Below are positions 34,201-46,000 of a stretch of 64,000 bases of DNA, piece by piece. Source of the stretch: Bolinopsis microptera (lineage: Eukaryota > Ctenophora > Tentaculata > Lobata > Bolinopsidae); the NCBI RefSeq assembly GCF_026151205.1, contig NC_087084.1, positions 11,869,453 to 11,933,452 of the forward strand. The letters run 5' to 3'. Every line of letters starts with the position of its first letter. The first letter of the stretch is position 1. The notes beneath the pieces are model-generated. The model was given only the letters and a program-made list of their open reading frames with translations, searched no databases and had not been told where the DNA came from. The position numbers and the translations under genes are program-made.

Positions 34201-37155
34201 ATACTAATAGCAAGCGACGAACTTTTTTCTACTTCAATATTACCATGAAGTTTAAAACGGAATATCTTTGTACTGCATCGTTCGATTTCGATAAAATTGA
34301 TGAGGTAACAAGCGCTTCTACTAAATCGCTCGCCCAAATTTTAAGAAAATTCTTGTGAAAAGGCCCTATGGGTATGAAAGTAATCTGAATCGGTGTATTT
34401 TTGGACGCTGATTCCGAATCACCCCTCATGACGTAGGGTAAAAATGCTTCCCTGCAGAGTTATGAGCAAAAAACCGTTTTGGTCACGTGACATGGTAATA
34501 AAACATGAATTCGATTGTTTAGGGCTCGGGTTAGGGTTAGGGTTGTGGTTAGGGTTATTGATAGCTTCGGGGTTATGGTTGACATACGTTGAATGCCACT
34601 TTTCGCGCGCGAAGCGCGCGCCGCCGAAGGCGGAAAAATATATCACATAATATCTCTGATATTTGTGATACGTAACATGTATCAAGGTTATGGTTAGGGT
34701 TAGGGTTGGGATTAGGCCTAGGGTTTATGTAAAACCGTTTTGTACGGCTGCAAAACCATAAAAACCAAAGTCACGTAAAATTTTCGGGCGAGCGAATTAG
34801 TAAGAGCCGGTAACAAGACCAAATGTTTCTCAGTTGATTAAAATAAATACTGTTAGAGTTGTAAATCTTTAGTCAGAGATAGCATAAGTTTACCATGCTA
34901 AGTTGGATATTGTGAACACTTCCCTATTCCTCAATTTTTAGTGGTGTCATAGATATTACATCGCAACAAAATTTACTACAGATACGCCAAAGGGTCTGGG
35001 CCTTGTACTAGACAAATTCTCCAGACTCGTGATTACACTCACTGCTAACAATATCACGTGACGTGCACGCAAACTTGAAACTCGCGCGCTAAAATGCGCG
35101 CATTCAGAAGTGACGAAAACATATGTTACCCCACTGTAGTAAAACTGCAACAAATAAACCGCGCCAGCTTGCGCGTTTGAGTCGCTCCTACGAAATCGCT
35201 CGCCCAAATTTTAAGAAAATTCTTGTGAAAAGGCCTTTGGGTATGATATTGATCTGAATCGGTGTATTTTTGGACGCTGATCCCGAATCACCCGCCATGA
35301 AGTAGGGTAAAAATACTTCCCTGGAGAGTTACATGGGCAAAAACCGTTTTACTTTTAGTCACGTGCTGCCGTTGCTCTATCCAGATAGGTAGTCCGCCAT
35401 CGACAGTGAGCCGCGCGTGCCGACTGTATAGTAGTATGGTTTTTAGCGCTAATTTCGGCCAGCACAATTTTCTTCAAACAAAAATATATTGAGTATCCTT
35501 CCCGACCTCCGATTGCAACAAAAATTGGTGAGCTTACTCATAGACTTACAAGGAAAGTGTCCAAAATAATACGACAAAAATCAACGAATTTGGTCAAATT
35601 ACGCGACTTTTACCAGGTTAAGGGGCATTGAAAAAGCGCTTATAAGCGCTCTTTAATTCCGGGCACTCCCCCGTTCCGACCAGGTTAGGGCCTAGGGGCA
35701 GCATTGAAAAAGTGCTTATAAGCGCTTTCTAATTCCTGCCAACCAGGCCATGGGCGATAGGAAAAGCGGTAGAAAAGCGATCATAAGCGCCTATAAGCGC
35801 TTTTAAATCCTGACTCTGCCGGTGCACCCCAGGTTGCACAGAAAAGCACTTATAAGCGGGCACTCTGATTTCCAGTTCCGACCAGGTTGAGGGGAATTGA
35901 GAAATCGCTTATAAGCGCTTTTTAATTCCGGGCACTCCCCCGTTACGACCAGGTTAGGGGCAGCATTGAAAAAGCGCTTATAAGCGCTTTCTAATTCTTG
36001 CCAACCAGGCCATGGGTGATAGGAAAAGCGGTAGAAAAGCGATCATAAGCGCTTTTAAATCCTGACTCTGCCGGTGCACCCCAGGTTGCACAGAAAAGCA
36101 CTTATAATCGGGCACTCTGATTTCCAGTTCCGACCAGGTTAAGTGTTAAGGGTAATTAAGAAATCGCTTATAAGCGCTTTTTAATTCCGGGCACTCCCCC
36201 GTTCCGACCGGGTTAGGTGCAGCATTGAAAAAGTGCTTATAAGCGCTTTCTAATTCCTGCCAACCAGGCCATGGGTGATAGGAAAAGCGGTAGAAAAGCG
36301 ATCATAAGCGCCTATAAGCGCTTTTAAATCCTGACTCTGCCGGTGCACCCCAGGCCCAGGTTGCACAGAAAAGCACTTATAAGCGGGCACTCTGATTTCC
36401 AGTTCCGACCAGGTAAAGCCAAAGGGGAATTGAGAAATCGCTTATAAGCGCTTTTTAATTCCGGGCACTCCCCCGTTCCGACCAGGTAAGGGGCAGCATT
36501 GAAAAAGCGCTTATAAGCGCTTTTAAATTCCGGGCACTACCCCGTTCCGACCAGGTTAGGGGCAGCATCGAAAAAGCGCTTATAAGCGCTTTTTAATTCC
36601 TGCTCACCTGGCCATGGATGATAGGAAAAGCGGTAAAAGCGGTAAATTAGCGATGAATTAGCCGTTATAAGCGATTTCTAAAAAAGCGATTATAATCGAT
36701 TATAAGCGGTTATAAGATGTAATATAGCGTTTTCCTGACTCAATTTTAAAAGCGCTTATAAGCGCTTTGTTTGCGCTTTACAAACAGCTAAATTGCACCC
36801 CACTTATAAGCGCTTATAATCGCTTATAAATGGTTCAAAAAAGCGCCTACGAATCGCTTATCCGGCCAACCGCTTATGCACCCGTTTTTGGCGCTAATCC
36901 TACTGGAAAACCGCTTTCAAATCGCTCAGCGACGCTAGTAAGCGCTTAAAAGCGCTTATAAGCGCTTTTAAATTCAAAAAAGCGCTTTTTTGAATTATGA
37001 CACCAATTATAATCGATTATAAGCGATTTTTTTTGAACCGTTTATAATCGTAAAAAAAGCGATTGTAAACGGTTTTTTTTTAAAAAAGCGCCGAAAAAGC
37101 GCTCAATAAGCGATTATCGGCGACGATCATAAAATATCGTTTATGGAAACTTGCC
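31231..37155. mobile_element. 5.9-kb foldback transposable element with long subrepeated inverted arms
   Basis: An 8-bp target duplication GAAATAGC flanks the element (31223-31230 and 37156-37163). The ends are GGCAAGTTTCCATAAACG and its reverse complement. The left arm (31231 to about 33150) and right arm (about 35620-37155) are inverted copies. Both are built of a ~65-70-bp subrepeat with the palindrome AAGCGCTTATAAGCGCTT and a block CCTAACCTGGTCGGAACGG. The arms differ in subrepeat number. The ~2.4-kb middle is unique, has no ORF longer than 90 codons, and no transposase was recognised. The structure is that of a foldback element moved in trans. Confidence 0.88.
33640..35370. repeat. Internal repeats of the foldback element core
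   Basis: A GC-rich block GGCGCGCGCTACTTCG occurs twice near 33655-33735 and inverted near 34143-34165 next to a shared ACCATTGTTAATGGTC-like flank. A stretch containing CATATGTTTTCGTCACTTCTG at about 33868 is inverted at about 35108. A ~170-bp segment (34323-34491) is directly repeated at 35192-35368. TTAGGG-like runs lie at 34518-34557 and 34685-34726. Confidence 0.8.
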
Positions 37156-38849
37156 GAAATAGCACGGCTATAATTAAAGTTCTAAACTATTAGAAAATTA
37201 TACTTCTTTTATACTAAAATCAACACAACATTAGTTACTGTTAGGAGAATGAGAAGCAATTGGCACTGTTTTGTTCTGCTTATATTGGCTAAGGAATTCA
37301 TGGAAAAGCATGATAGTGCGAATTCCACCGTTGAATTCCACAACGCTTTGTCGAGCTTTTTGGACTTTACCCAAAAATATGTCTCAAAGAGAAACGGTTT
37401 TTCTAAAACGTTTAATTTTTTCAACAGAAAATATTCGCGGGTGAGTTCATCAAAAAGTGAAAAACAAACCACTATTTGTATTATTTTAAAGCTTTGATAA
37501 TTGATCATTTCCAACAGAATTTAACGAATTTCACAACTGAGGCGCTTCGTGTACTTATTATAAGTTAACTGACAGTTGGAAAAGTGTGAAATAAACAACG
37601 GAATGAATGTAACAACAAACAGACTACACGAACCACTATGCTCATATCATACAAGTTACAACATGTAATAACCCCAACAGAGAAGTAACTAGTGACTTAG
37701 TGACTCTTTGACTCATGACTACTAATTACTAAGTAAAATTCAAAGTGGCGTATTATACCAAGCTCCTGTACTAGTACAGTATAGGGGCTGTTTTGTTATT
37801 TTCCATTTCTCATTGTGCGAGTACGGGCCCTCGTGCGGCTCGCCTTACTTAATGTGTTTCTAATACCATGACGGCAACAGTTTGTTGAAAATAATGAGTC
37901 GCAGCTGAATGGTTTGAAGAGACAATGACAACGAGTACATGATGGTTGCTTTATTTAAAAGCGTTATTTTCAGCCAAGGGATCGTTTAAATATTACGTTA
38001 GCCAGTCTGTACAGGATAGAGGATCGGTTATTACGTGTAATTTCAACATTTCAACATTTCAACATTTCAACATTTCAACATTAGTGTAATTTCAACATAA
38101 TAGCTATTTTGAAATTCTAACGGAAAAAAGAAAGCCTGATTATTGGTCAGGATCTAGCATACGTGAAATGTGAATAACCCCTAAAGCCAATTAAATATAA
38201 TTACAGTTACATTACCTGACCAAAAGAACTTGTTAAGAGTAATTGTTCTTGTTCTATCACAAAGTAGAGATGAGGCCGGTTACAATCAGCTTCCTAACAA
38301 TTACATAGCTCCATACGGCCTTAAATTTCATTGTCCACAAGAAACCTGGAAATTCCACAAAAAAGATTTTTATATAATAACCCTGTAACGACCCCTCAAG
38401 AGACTAAGAATAAGCAGCTGAAGGACAAGAATAAGCAGGTGGAGATAGAGATGAAGAGAGAAACAACAATTTGGAAGCTCAATTGATGCGATTACTCTAT
38501 TGACATGTTACTATTGAAATGTTAAGTGGGAGAGGTGCCCTCACTCAACACATGGCAGTAACAGCCGTTAAAGCTTACAACAGTGTAATCCTGCGTCTCT
38601 ACAATCTGACATATAATTCACGAATAATAGACTACAACTTCTTTGTTATCTTCAATCCTAACAGTAGTCCTATCAGATTTTTATTCTGCAAACACGTGGG
38701 CGCTCTAAACCACTCAGAAAAGCGAGAAAAGTAACATTTACTTTGAGTTTCAAGCTTCGCAGACGTTAAAATCGAGTTCTCTGGGACAAGTTATAAGTAC
38801 TGGCTGATCAGGGGCCTGCTGGGCCGGTAACAGCTGGCCGCACAGTAGA

Positions 38850-38881
38850 GTCACGTGACAGGAATAATTGTGTCACGTGAC
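38850..38881. promoter_or_regulatory. Pair of GTCACGTGAC palindromes
   Basis: Two exact GTCACGTGAC decamers (38850-38859 and 38872-38881) lie 22 bp apart centre to centre. This is the extended E-box (CLEAR/M-box type) preferred by MITF/TFE bHLH-ZIP factors. No gene start is identified nearby. Confidence 0.5.
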
Positions 38882-39688
38882 CGTTACAGTGGTGTCACTC
38901 TACAGGGGGCTCAGAGACTCTTACAACTGTTATTCTGTTATTGTATTTAGAAATATCATCAGCCCTCCATCCAGACGTACGGCTAAAGTGTGGGTTCCCT
39001 AGACTTCTCGACAATTAAACAGAGCACATCATTGTGCTGTATCATGGTCTATAGCGGAATTTGAATTGGGAAACACTAGATTCCTGATTAAATGGCTTTA
39101 TCAGCAGTTATAAAATGTTTCCGCAAAAAAACCGTATAAAGTAAGGTGTTTGCTTATGCTTTACCGTGATAATGATCGGAAATTATCACGCCATTAGCGA
39201 ATCACTGGTTAAATAACTACTATAAATTAAGCACTTATTAAAATAGTAAAAGTAACAGTTTACCAAAGCGACATTGCGCATCAACAGACCGTGATACCTG
39301 TCCTCAGCTGGGGTTGCCATGGCAATTCTTAGACGCATTACCATGATGACAGAGGCACCACAATTAAATATTTAAATGTTACTGCAGAGTTACACGTGCA
39401 ACTGCACTTTGTCACCAACTCAACTAATTCATGAACTCAATATTATTCTGCACAGCTATTTTACCATACTTTTGACGCATTTGGGGAATAAATTACACTT
39501 ATACCTCCGTTCGACAAGCTTCCTTGTCTGGCAGCAGCAGCTCATAACGGAGTCACTTAGTTAGGACCTTATATTCTATCCTGCACCAGACTTGGTGCCC
39601 CAATCAACGTCAGGATATGTGGCTATATACCCAAATTAAAGGGCAGAGTGATCAGCGCTTCTCCTTCGAACCTCAACAGTTAAACTTA

Positions 39689-40389
39689 TGGATTAACATA
39701 ATGTGCATTATGCTACTATGCTATTATGAAACACAATTATGCCAAGATATATGGCCTAAGATTTACGCCTATAAGTTGCCCTGCAGTCGCTGGACTCAGG
39801 ACATATCACAATGATATACGACTGAAGCAGAGATAGTAATTGTTATCAGGGCTTGTCAATCGACGGGTTAGATCAGTGATTAAGGAGCTTCACTCTTCTT
39901 CGAATCTCAACAGTTGAACTTATGGTTCTATTCGTAATTAAAGACGACGTTTAGACGCTACTTTTGGGCCTTGGGGACACATGTTGTTTGAAAATTATGT
40001 TAAGTGAAAAGAAATAATATTCAACCGTTCTGTAGAATTACATAACTAAATTACGTACTTACTTACTAAATTACGTACTCAAATTATATTACTCCGACTC
40101 ATTGCTCCACGTGAGAAGACACAAGTACGGTTTAGAGTATAATTAATAACCATGTGCATCAGCCATGAGCCACGTTGTTACAGACCCAGGAATAAAGTCT
40201 CGTCTATTATACTTTATACTTGGATTAACATAATGTGCATTATGATATTTTGAAACACAATTAGGCCAAGTTATGACCTAAGATTTACGCCTAGTCGCCC
40301 TGCAGTCGCTGGACCCAAGAAATATCACGATCATAAGACTGGAGCAGAGATAAAAGTAATTGTTATCAGCGCCTGTCAATCGACGGGCA
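39689..40389. repeat. Direct repeat of ~170 bp (39689-39864 and 40221-40389)
   Basis: The two copies share TGGATTAACATAATGTGCAT, CTAAGATTTACGCCTA, CCCTGCAGTCGCTGGAC and GTCAATCGACGGG in the same order, with scattered differences. A shorter third piece (TTCGAATCTCAACAGTT) lies near 39899. Confidence 0.85.
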
Positions 40390-41497
40390 CATTTAACTTG
40401 TGTAATACAACCTGATGTCTGCAATTACTCTTACCAAAAGAATAATGATATAACTTTACAATAACTAATAAGACAGTTTTATAGTTGGTCTTTCCGGGAA
40501 CCGCGAGGCTTTTATGCAAATTATTTGTGGTAAGTAGTAACTACGTTTATAGTGTTTACCTTTGAGATGTAATCATGGCACGTGACAGGTTTATCTCGAC
40601 ACTTCAAAGATCGAGATAATCTTAGAGAGCAATTGACCTCATAACTCGTAAAATCAGGTCAAATACAGGAAGCGAAAGAAATATAGCAAACAAAACAAAA
40701 CGACCGAATATCAATATGTTCAAGATGACAAAATCAAAGATGGAACTAATTGGGGACTGCAGTTGATTTAAAGATCATGTTGAAAGCAGAGCAATTTTAA
40801 CGATGAACTTGATCGTGAATAGCTATGGAAACGCCATAAACGAGAACATTTCTGAGGAACAGTACCTCTATTATATTCACAATTGTTCTCAAACCTTTCC
40901 AGTCGGAGTAGTCTTCTAAAGTTGTGCTCTAAAGATTGTTACGGATCGATAAGGTGCCTATGATCGCGTTTCTATATGGCTTCTTGGCTTCTTAGCTTGC
41001 ATGTAAAGAACTGAGACTATAACAGTATTATAACACTCACTGATTTAGGATTATTAAAACAGACTGCAGAAAGCTTGCCAAATTATTTTTTGTTGGTAGC
41101 ACCGTGCTTTATTATAAAGTTATAAGCACTTTTTATAGTCCACGAAAAATTAAAATAGCTCTTTAGGCGAGCAAAAACGTTTTAAGGTTTTTATAACGAA
41201 TGATATAATCGTTTACCGTTCACCTAATCGATTTACGTTTACCCCACAGTGTTCAAAATTCAAATCATTGGTCCTAAGATTGAAATGATAATTACATAAT
41301 TATACAAATCCCTGCTCTAACACCACAAACTAGTTTTGGACAATAAAGTCCACCTGTTGAGTTAAAAATTACTTTACCCCTCCCACGCGATAATCAGTGG
41401 AAATGTCAAGGTTTTTAAAAACTCATTTGCAATTCGCAAAAAATACAATTATAATCCATGTGCGTGGTTATATTGCTTAATTATAATATAATTCAGC

Positions 41498-42053
41498 GGT
41501 CATATATCCGTATCCCGATGGCACTGTCGTGGCACTGTCGTGGCACTGTCGTGGCACTATGGCAGCACTCTGGCGGCACTCTGGCGGCATAGTGCCAAGT
41601 GCCAACATGCTTAATCATGTCCCTGAATATGCCATGAATGCTACGTTGTACTTTGCAATCATATCACAGAAGATGGAATATACGACGAGCTCCATAGGGA
41701 AATGTTTTCTTGTTTTCTTGAATAGCATCACTATCAGTGCAAATGGTTCACACTTCCCGATCTTTCAAGTATACCAGCTACGACGAGATCATGAGATGTT
41801 TTCAACAGAAGCTAGCTGCATGATACCGCGCCGCTATACAGCTATAACCTACTGCAGCTATCGTTCAGCTATCGTTCAACATAGTGCCACGAGAATGCCA
41901 CGAGAGTGCCGTGACAGTGCCACGACAGTGCCACGAGGGTGCCACGATAGTGCCACGAGAGTGCCGCGAGAGTGCCGCGAGAGTGCCGCGAGAGTGCCGC
42001 GAGAGTGCCGCGAGAGTGCCGCGAGAGTGCCGCTGGGATCCGGATTTATGACC
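41498..42053. mobile_element. hAT-like MITE, 556 bp, with 11-bp subrepeats in the inverted ends
   Basis: The 8-bp duplication AATTCAGC flanks the element (41490-41497 and 42054-42061). The ends GGTCATATATCCG and CGGATTTATGACC are inverted copies. Next to each end is an 11-bp minisatellite in opposite orientation: GGCACTGTCGT at 41519-41590 and GAGAGTGCCGC at about 41882-42035. The ORF running across (41529-42095) follows the repeat frame and has no transposase motif. Confidence 0.88.
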
Positions 42054-42061
42054 AATTCAGC

Positions 42062-45000
42062 AATAACCATTTATACGCTCTTCATCATAAATTAGAAATG
42101 GTTTGGTTGATATTTTACCTTGAGTATTCCCTACTATATACAGTAAGACAGTGTAGTTACGGCATATATTAGAGTAATAGGCCTGGTGGACTCCCGGAGG
42201 AAGAGTCCTTGCCAAGATTATAGTATGTGACTTTATCACTATAATATTAATAAGCCATGTCGAATATAAATGAATATAATGACCTTCATTCTAATTTTAA
42301 ATGCAATTATGACTCAGTAAGTTCTTCTTCAATGAGTCAATATACTGCTGCAAATTGAGCCTCATTTCTCCGTTCCTACATGGATTTCTGGTTAAACTAC
42401 CCGGTTAAGCAAGGCTGAAAACAACTATAAAGCAGGCAAGATTGTTCGAATAATCGTTTTTTATAAAAATCTGCGGACCAAAAGATGATTGTTCCAGAAA
42501 TACGAGGTCCGCGGAAATAATCGCGTGAGATAGATGATCTCTTCAAACAATTGGTCGCAACTGATCAGCAAATAACTAAATAAGGATCGATCTCGGAACA
42601 GCCATAAATATGCTCTGACGTCAGAAAATTAAACATTACTAAATTGTTTACCGATTCAGAGAAAATCGTCGCTGATTCTCAAAGGATCATTGTTGCAATT
42701 GTAACCATCACACTTCACAGTCGGCATATTAACTCATAACTTTACAAAGACTAGTGGACTCTACAAGTTTCCTGGTGGACGCTATAACAGAGTCGGCATC
42801 ATTGAGCGGAAGTTTTAACGACAGGATGGTTAACCATTGCACCAAGAAAAGTGCTACTCAAGACTACTAATTACCACGTGCATATCTATTAGTCAGCGGT
42901 CAACTTCAAAACGGGAGAACGTGAAAGCAAATCAAAATCATGATCATTTTTCGTTAATGTTAAAGCTTTAAAGGTCGTGCCATGCAGTGGGAACGCACTG
43001 TGAGTTTACAAAGCGTATTAGCACAGGTGAGCTGTTGAGTGGATAGATTAAACAAGTATTTCCGGCTGTATTCCGATTAACGGTGCGGGATGGTCCGATC
43101 AGGAGCTAGTTGGGAAAAAGTGTTTTCGATCCGGAAGTTGAGGAGTCAAGTTCAGTTACACAAGTTAAGTTTACATTAAAGTAAGTTAAATGTTGGAGAC
43201 GGCTGAAGTCTGGATATTTCATTCAAGTTACGCACTTCATGATTGACTGCCGGGATGCAAAATTTCCTTGGTTCTTTAGAAAGTTAAAAGTTGCCTCAAA
43301 CTTTAAACATTAGTACAGAATATAATTGTTTAGCACAGTGCAGGATTTAGGTACGAAAACGCAATTTTATTTTTATTCTGTAAATATTTTAACCATAAAA
43401 TTTGTTAATATAGTAAATTAGTAAGTTAAACTAATGAAAAGCTTCACAAAGGGATTGATCAACGTTTCAAACTTCTAAAATAATGAACGACCCACTCAAA
43501 ATAGTAGAATTGGACTTATAATTAAATTTATAATATTAATTAACAACTGTACATAGTGATTATCGATTAAATTATAAAAAAGATAAACGATTTATCCAGC
43601 TAGTTTTCTAATAACATTTGGTTATTAGTAATTTATATACCTATGACCACGTTTCCCATTGTAAACTTGCTACATCGACCATATAATTGCAACAATCAAA
43701 CAACTAAATTAATTACAACTTAGACAAGGAAACAATATCTAGGAGAAGGAGTACGTATCAAAAAGAATGTAACTCACGCTGTAATCTGTAAGAGTTTTTC
43801 ATTTTTAAATAACACTCAGAGTTAAAACTTACAAAACATCCTGATTTACAAAATGTAATAGTTCATTATGTCTTAACCAGCGGTTTAGTTGAGAAATGGC
43901 TACTAAGTCCGCTCTCGTATTAATTATTTAATTGCCGATGTGAAAACGGCTGCGCTACTAAAGTTTTTGTTGGCTAAACATAATTTAAAAACGGCCGAAA
44001 ACAATAATTTCTTAATATCTTTGTTTTGTCTCAATGTCGACTAATATTAACTGGCTAGGATTAGATAATATGCAGACTTTCAACATAGGCAGTCCAAATT
44101 ATCGTAGTCATATGACGTTTACAATTATACTAAGTTATCCCATAGTCTCTTAACAGAGACTTGGGGTATAACTTAATTATTTTATTAGAGCGTGTATAAT
44201 AGTCTGGAAATTAAACTGGTTCTCAGCAAAACCAGGTTCGAACAGTTTTTGGATTAAATCTATGCAGACTGTTATACTGGCCTTCTAAATTCTGGAATAT
44301 GGCCATAGCTATATATATTATAGGGTATATTAAAGCTTTTCATACAAAGTTACAACAAAGTCGTCATGTTATGTATCCTGGGTTTGGACAGAATATTACC
44401 CGTTATAATATTTCCATCACGTTGCAAAAAACTGAAATATATTAAATTTACAATCAATTATGCAATCACAATATTATAATCAACAAAATAAATATCTCAT
44501 TTCTTTATGCACGAGTTCTCAGATTTATAGGGCTTGAAGGTGTGCAATTGCATCTGTATAGATCAACTTCTCATACAACAGGTATAGAAACACACAAAGA
44601 TTAGAACTGAATAAAAATAAATTATATAAGACTAATTTCCTGCAGCAGAACGACTTTAATAAAGTTATAATAATATTAATAACAACAGACTACAGTAGAA
44701 TGATAATAATTCAGGCTGACAACTGTTTGACAGCTAATTATGTATAGACAGAATAAATTATGTCAAAAGCATATGTTTACAAGGGAAATGGCTGCATAAT
44801 TTAAATTTATAACAACGTCTACTGATATTGGATTGTAAGAGCTGTTTTAACAGAAATAAACAATAAATAGAAATAGAAATAAAACAATAAAACATGAAAT
44901 ATGTGTATCTTATTGGTTGTAACTTTCTGAGGTGTTATTCAATGTTATTTCAGTTAATGCAGTGGAGTCATCACTGCTGCAAAAACCACAAAGAAACTGC

Positions 45001-45930
45001 ATGACATAAAACACAATAAGCTACCTTTATATGTTTATATTTGATTAGTACTCACTATACAGAAAAAATAAATAAGATTGGCCTCTCTTAGTGGCCAATG
45101 ACACGTCTAACATCAACGTCTCTACAATGCTATGATCAGTATAACACGGCTCCAGCAAAAGAGCGAAGGTTTCATTGGACGCACCGTTATGGCAAGTCAT
45201 CAGTACGAAAAATAGGGAGGTCTTTGTCGAAAAACTTCTCATATAAGGAGCCTGGTACACCCCAACTCTGACAAATGATCTGGAAACTGTATGATTGATA
45301 GTAACAATTGATCGTGCGTAGTTTTACAATGATCGTATGGCCATGGAATGAGCTTAATTTTTACCTATTGACTATTTTATTTACATTGATCGTATGGAAT
45401 GAGCCTAAATTTTACCTATTGACTATTTTATTTACATTTTTCGTACTAATTCACTGTTAATCGATGAGCATTGTTCCTTTTGAGACAACAGCGCTTCGCC
45501 TTCAGAAAAGCTACAAACTAACTTAATAAGCATAATTTACGAAGCAAGTGTTATCCGATTAATTATCTTAATTTATGTGAGCTAATTCATTAATTTCTTC
45601 AGAACCATTCGAGATTTGTACGAAAATCTTTAATTTTCCAGACATTCACAGTAATTCTGACGGGAATATTCTGAGACGGATATATAGTGGTCTGTTGTTA
45701 GAAGCGCATTATGAGGGAGCACTCATTAAATACAACTACTCGCTGTGAATCAACAAGAAGGGCTTTTTTCTGATTACTGACCGCAAAAATATTATAATGC
45801 TGAGCATGTAAGACTCTTAGCGTTATAGGGAGCAGCTCTCAACAATTTTGTCATTGTCAAAAGCAGCGGCTCATGTCAAAGCAGACAAAAGATAAAATAC
45901 CGCAATAGCTTATTTTAAGTTACGAACTTA
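42062..45930. other. Intergenic, no gene seen
   Basis: Contains an imperfect hairpin at 44132-44174 (about 19-bp arms, 4-nt loop) and a ~60-bp tandem duplication at about 45331-45440 (GATCGTATGG...CTATTGACTATTTTATTTACAT-type copies). The minus-strand ORF 45045-45260 has ordinary base composition but no recognised domain. Confidence 0.45.
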
Positions 45931-45939
45931 TTAAATAGT

Positions 45940-46000
45940 GCAACCGACGTTTCGGCACTTGTTGGCCTTAGTAAAAGAGGTGTCAAGATCACCACGTTCC
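45940..46000. repeat. Second GACGTTTCGGC / hammerhead-like motif
   Basis: GACGTTTCGGC at about 45948-45958 is followed by ACTTGTTGGCC. On the minus strand this reads GGCCAACAAGTGCCGAAACGTC, the same stem-loop-GAAAC-GTC order as in the 215-623 element, in an unrelated context. Confidence 0.5.

Larger units (their letters stand above)
37164..41489. other. Intergenic with a tandem decamer and dispersed duplications
   Basis: A 10-bp unit TTTCAACATT is repeated five times at about 38042-38091. No gene can be supported; small ORFs at 37209-37514, 38519-38734 and 39376-39564 lack domains or splice context. Confidence 0.45.

Noticed and set aside
33548-34685. Short ORFs in the foldback core as a possible transposase
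   Set aside because: None exceeds 90 codons, none has catalytic or zinc-finger motifs, and they overlap internal repeats.
41529-42095. 188-codon ORF in the 41.5-kb MITE
   Set aside because: The ends follow the 11-bp minisatellites and the middle has no transposase motif.
45045-45260. 71-codon minus-strand ORF with ordinary composition
   Set aside because: No homology recognised and no flanking exons found. It was left out, though it is one of the less random short ORFs.
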